From Beijerinckiaceae bacterium (GTDB lineage Bacteria; Pseudomonadota; Alphaproteobacteria; Rhizobiales; Beijerinckiaceae), in contig VDMG01000153.1 of assembly GCA_006514895.1 (NCBI GenBank), positions 1-33,616 of the forward strand: a DNA stretch of 33,616 nt, in the 5' to 3' direction. Under the pieces are notes generated by a model. That model made no database searches. It saw only the letters and a list, made by a program, of their open reading frames with translations, and was not told where the DNA came from. Position numbers and translations under genes: made by a program. This document shows positions 32,785 through 33,616 of this stretch, one piece after another (the stretch's first letter is position 1; each line of letters opens with the position of its first letter).

Positions 32785-33616
32785 GCCACTATCGCTCCGA
32801 GGAGCTTAGGGAGACGGATCAAATTGTAGGCCGCCATGGCGAAGGTGAAGGCCCATCGCACACGTGGCAGGCCCCGAAATCGCGTCTTCCTTTGGCCTGC
32901 GACCGTCTTTGTCCAGCCGAACACCTCTTCAATCCGCTTGCGGATGCGCTGGCTGACGGCATAGCCGGGATGGCGCGTCGTGCGCCCGTCGATGGCCGAG
33001 CGGCGGCCCTTTGTGTTCTGTGCGACATGCGGCACGGCACCGAGTTCCCGCAACTCCATCACAAAGTCCGCTGTGTCGAAGCCCTTGTCGCCGCCAACCG
33101 TGATGCGTCGCGTCGTCCCATCCTCGCCGGTCACGCCCTTGATCATCTCCAGCGCCGCATACCGCTCGGCGTAACCGGTGGCGCGGGTGAGTTCGGCATC
33201 GACCACAAGGCCGCCGCGGTTCTCCATGAGGACGTGGCCGATGAAGCACAGTTTCGCGCCCTGTCCTGGGCTTTTGCGGTAGAGCCGTGCGTCCGGATCG
33301 GTCGTCGAGGCGTGTGTCTCGTTCGAGCGCTTCTCGCCGTGGAAGTCGACTTCGGCGTTGCGTCCCTCTGTAGCTGGGTACTCATCTGGATCACTCTTCG
33401 AATCATCCTGCGGTGGTTCCTTTGCTTTGAAGCTCTTCATCGAGGCCCAGGCCTCGATCAGAGTGCCGTCAATCGAGAAGTGTTCGGTCGACAAGAGCCG
33501 CTTCACCTTGGGCCGCTCCAGCACAGCGCACAAAAAGCCTGCGGCGACATCGCCATCGAGGAGTCGGTCGCGGTTTTTGGAGAAGGTCGAGTGATCCCAA
33601 ACACCATCGTCGATGC
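32781..33616 (-). mobile_element. IS5-like transposase gene, N-terminus beyond the window
   Basis: The frame is open to the right edge, so the track start at 33533 is internal: upstream codons continue IDDGVWDHSTFSKNRDRLL, a block typical of these transposases. The DDE catalytic residues are suggested by HFSIDGTLIEAWAS (first Asp), ITVGGDKGFDTADF (second Asp) and RIEEVFGWTKTVAGQ (Glu). The C-terminal FTFAMAAYNLIRLPKLL is also characteristic. IS5 versus IS1182 family cannot be settled without the N-terminus. The stop overlaps the start of the HicB-like gene, leaving no downstream space for an element end, so this end of the IS is either inside the coding sequence or deleted. Confidence 0.85.

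Noticed and set aside
1-33616. CRISPR arrays, tRNA and rRNA genes
   Set aside because: No regularly spaced direct repeats, cloverleaf-like sequences or conserved rRNA segments were seen on reading; a covariance-model scan was not possible.

Overview
The window looks like chromosomal DNA of an alphaproteobacterium of the order Hyphomicrobiales (Rhizobiales), probably Beijerinckiaceae-like. The evidence is moderately high GC, the order ppiD-trpE-trpG-trpD-trpC-moaC-moeA divergent from tpiA, a RIME-like rhizobial intergenic repeat, and an exact alphaproteobacterial parS site. The genus is inference only.

Layout. (1) 1-2510: left edge with a possible insertion-sequence end that cuts off a SAM methyltransferase, an O-antigen-polymerase-like membrane protein, and a 600-base gap holding a RIME-like palindromic repeat. 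(2) 2511-5498: hmgA-fah-maiA operon, the lower homogentisate pathway. (3) 5719-9198: a small membrane protein, an exported HAD phosphatase, and an arylsulfatase pseudogene. (4) 9384-12703: hppD with a divergent Lrp/AsnC regulator, then an operon of phenylalanine 4-hydroxylase (phhA) and a short-chain reductase resembling dihydropteridine reductase. With region 2 this gives phenylalanine to tyrosine, then hydroxyphenylpyruvate to homogentisate to fumarate plus acetoacetate; only the transaminase step is missing from the window. (5) 12828-14580: a Tat-type dienelactone hydrolase and an AT-rich, N-terminally truncated FkbM methyltransferase. (6) 14920-20010: glpK and glpD flanking a decayed phosphodiesterase gene. 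(7) 20153-20188: a perfect 36-bp palindrome centred on the parS core TGTTTCACGTGAAACA, so a ParB loading site and probably an origin-proximal location. (8) 20248-29977: moeA, moaC, trpC, trpD, trpG, then an oppositely oriented frameshifted metallophosphoesterase, then trpE and ppiD. (9) 30119-33616: tpiA, a 68-aa unknown gene, and a damaged mobile or plasmid-like segment (frameshifted ParA, a truncated gene with a possible PD-ExK motif, an orphan HicB-like antitoxin, and an IS5-like transposase running off the edge).

Four genes are broken (arylsulfatase, NPP-type phosphodiesterase, calcineurin-like phosphoesterase, ParA). The first three are exported ester hydrolases. The first two carry several independent lesions, including in-frame stops and a 26-bp tandem duplication, which is hard to explain by sequencing error alone. 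Restoring the inferred single-base indels and removing the duplication gives whole-codon lengths in all four.

The most interesting signals are the extended parS palindrome replacing the usual lexA neighbourhood downstream of moeA, the PhhA-linked reductase carrying a DHPR-like C-terminal motif, the inverted repeats in the hppD/lrp divergent promoter, and the decayed ParA/nuclease-like/HicB cassette. No CRISPR array, tRNA or rRNA gene was seen.
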